Made by a program: the position numbers and the translations under genes. Below are positions 62,750-64,000 of a stretch of 64,000 bases of DNA, one piece after another; position 1 is the stretch's first letter; every line of letters begins with the position of its first letter. The notes under the pieces are model-generated. The model was not told the DNA's origin. It did not search any database and saw nothing but the letters and a program-made list of their open reading frames with translations. This DNA is from Ramazzottius varieornatus. Taxonomy: Eukaryota; Tardigrada; Eutardigrada; Parachela; Ramazzottiidae. The stretch spans positions 1-64,000 of the forward strand of contig BDGG01000014.1 of the NCBI GenBank assembly GCA_001949185.1, written 5' to 3'.

Positions 62750-63977
62750 AATAGGCTCATTGGGAGCGGATTTGGAATGAGGAAGGTGAAGCACCGGTGA
62801 TCGGTCATCATCGGTCATCCCTCGTTGTGATGTTGTGGAATATGAGGTTGTTGAGGAGAGTGAAAAGAGGAGTGAGAAGTCGTGGTAAATTCGGAGGCAC
62901 GGAAGTAGCCAAAGAAGGCAAAGCAACAGGCACACCAATACAGACGTTGGACGCCTGGAGGAAGGGATGAATGGCGCAGGGTGGACTTGATGTGAGTCAT
63001 GATTGACATGCTTAAGGGTCGCCGCTGGTCAACCTGACGGGGAAAAAACCGCGAGTAACCTTCCAATGCACAAGACAAGATAAATTTATCGTCGAGGGAA
63101 AGGAGACCATGTTTTCTGAGGGAATTATTCATAGCGGAAAGATAAACATGAATAGTGGAGGACGCCACTTTTTGATGGAACAATGAAGCGATAAAAAGCA
63201 ACACAGATTTGACATCAACAACGCGACTATGATAATCAAAGCAGAACTTTCGAAATTTGCGGAGGCCAGTCATAAGTTCGTCTCGTAGAAGGAGAAATAT
63301 GGTCTTTCAAGAGCTTGTTGACAGTGACTTCGAGCTCCATTTTTCACGCAGGTAGGCAGAATGAAGTGGGGTAAAGAGATCGGGAAGGAGAGCGGGTCTC
63401 GGGTTAGCAGAAAGAGCAAGAGAGCGGAAACGAGAGAGATCGTTACGAAAAAGAGCGTCAGCGATGCCATTGTCTTCATCAGAAAGATGAACAAGGAGAA
63501 TAACAAAATTGTGGGTGGCCGAGATGGAAACGATCTCACGAAGTACCGTAAATGGAGGACGGCGCGGCTTGATGAGCCTAATTTGTTGAAGGCTTGGACT
63601 GCGCCAAGATTATCACACTGGAAGGATATTTGTCGCTTGGTGAAAGGTGAGCACAATAAAGAACAGGCAAATACGATCGGTATCAGTTCAAGAAGCTCAA
63701 TACTGAAGGAAGAAGAGAGGACCCAGCTGGGCCAACGAAGACTAAACCATTCACCATCAAAGTACCCGCCGCAGCCAAGGGTGGCGCTGGCGTTAGTAAA
63801 GAGATTGATGGTGGAAGAATGTAACCATAAAGGACGAATAAACGAGGAAGTGCCGTTCCACAAAGGGAGAAATTTAATCCACCATTCGACATCGAGATGT
63901 ACATCTGGGACAAGATTAAAATGATCGACAGATGGAGTAAATGATGAGAGCAGGATGATTAGCCGCCGAATAAACAT
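62750..63977 (-). pseudogene. DIRS-like (tyrosine recombinase) retrotransposon fragment
   Basis: Read on the minus strand, 63977-63270 begins with the end of the reverse transcriptase (VEWWIKFLPLWNGTSSF) and an RNase H domain of the DIRS type (LFTNASATLGCGGYF, SIELLELIPIVFA, QCDNLGAVQAFNKLGSSSRA). A frameshift in the RNase H tail is followed by a tyrosine recombinase region at 63273-62815: an N-terminal helical part (VYLSAMNNSLRKHGLLSLDD) and FAFFGYFRASEFT, which contains the first catalytic Arg. After another frame change, VLHLPHSKSAPNEPIVLLP continues the catalytic domain up to about 62750, where recognisable sequence stops before the His/Arg/Tyr residues. It is truncated and extends beyond the right window edge. 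Confidence 0.75.
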
Positions 63978-64000
63978 CCTGCCACTGGGGGTACATTTGG

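Overview
The window is a piece of a compact animal nuclear genome. Genes carry many short GT–AG introns (mostly 55–90 bp) and introns are dense even where the exons are only 60–200 bp. The gene types are metazoan: NAF1, a leucine-rich-repeat membrane receptor, intestinal-type GH31 alpha-glucosidase, an astacin-fold protein and rhodopsin-like receptors. Between them lie many kinds of mobile DNA (LINE, R2-like, DIRS-like, Tc1/mariner-like, hAT and MITEs). An ecdysozoan such as a tardigrade would fit, but that is an inference from gene style, not a proven assignment. One 50-N assembly gap is present at 54969-55018.

Layout. 1-7675 is transposon-rich: a decayed DDE transposase, a decayed hAT transposase and a nearly full-length LINE with one 898-codon ORF. 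7859-9334 encodes NAF1, an H/ACA RNP assembly factor. 11374-16358 encodes a 1475-residue single-pass LRR protein. 17108-35498 is the centrepiece: about 60 exons that join in one open frame (4025 residues) into a type II membrane-anchored alpha-glucosidase with four GH31 catalytic modules in the order A1-B1-A2-B2. It is a tandem duplication of a sucrase-isomaltase/maltase-glucoamylase-type pair that has stayed fused. All four modules keep both catalytic aspartates. 35728-36222 (minus) is a small secreted protein gene. 37071-39846 is a decayed R2-like retroelement. 42754-44380 is a secreted astacin-fold protein that has lost its zinc site. 45702-48693 is a complete hAT element with 8-bp target duplications. 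52850-53809 and 59798-60720 are an intact and a broken copy of one divergent receptor family. The right end holds a DIRS-like retroelement fragment.

Unusual structure beyond the genes: (i) a family of six short foldback elements with a GTGGCGCAC/GTGCGCCAC stem and a nearly constant loop of about 23 nt, clustered in and around the LRR and glucosidase genes and sitting in three introns; (ii) introns of the hAT transposase that each contain a palindrome centred on GGTGCACC or a close variant; (iii) two TA-flanked MITEs lying 11 bp apart in one glucosidase intron; (iv) a 324-bp near-perfect hairpin nested in a roughly 1.46-kb inverted-repeat element; (v) four 67-138-bp tracts that are identical between the two glucosidase halves, synonymous sites included, suggesting gene conversion.

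All exon boundaries were derived by eye from GT/AG signals, frame continuity and comparison of the two duplicated halves. No alignment or search was run.
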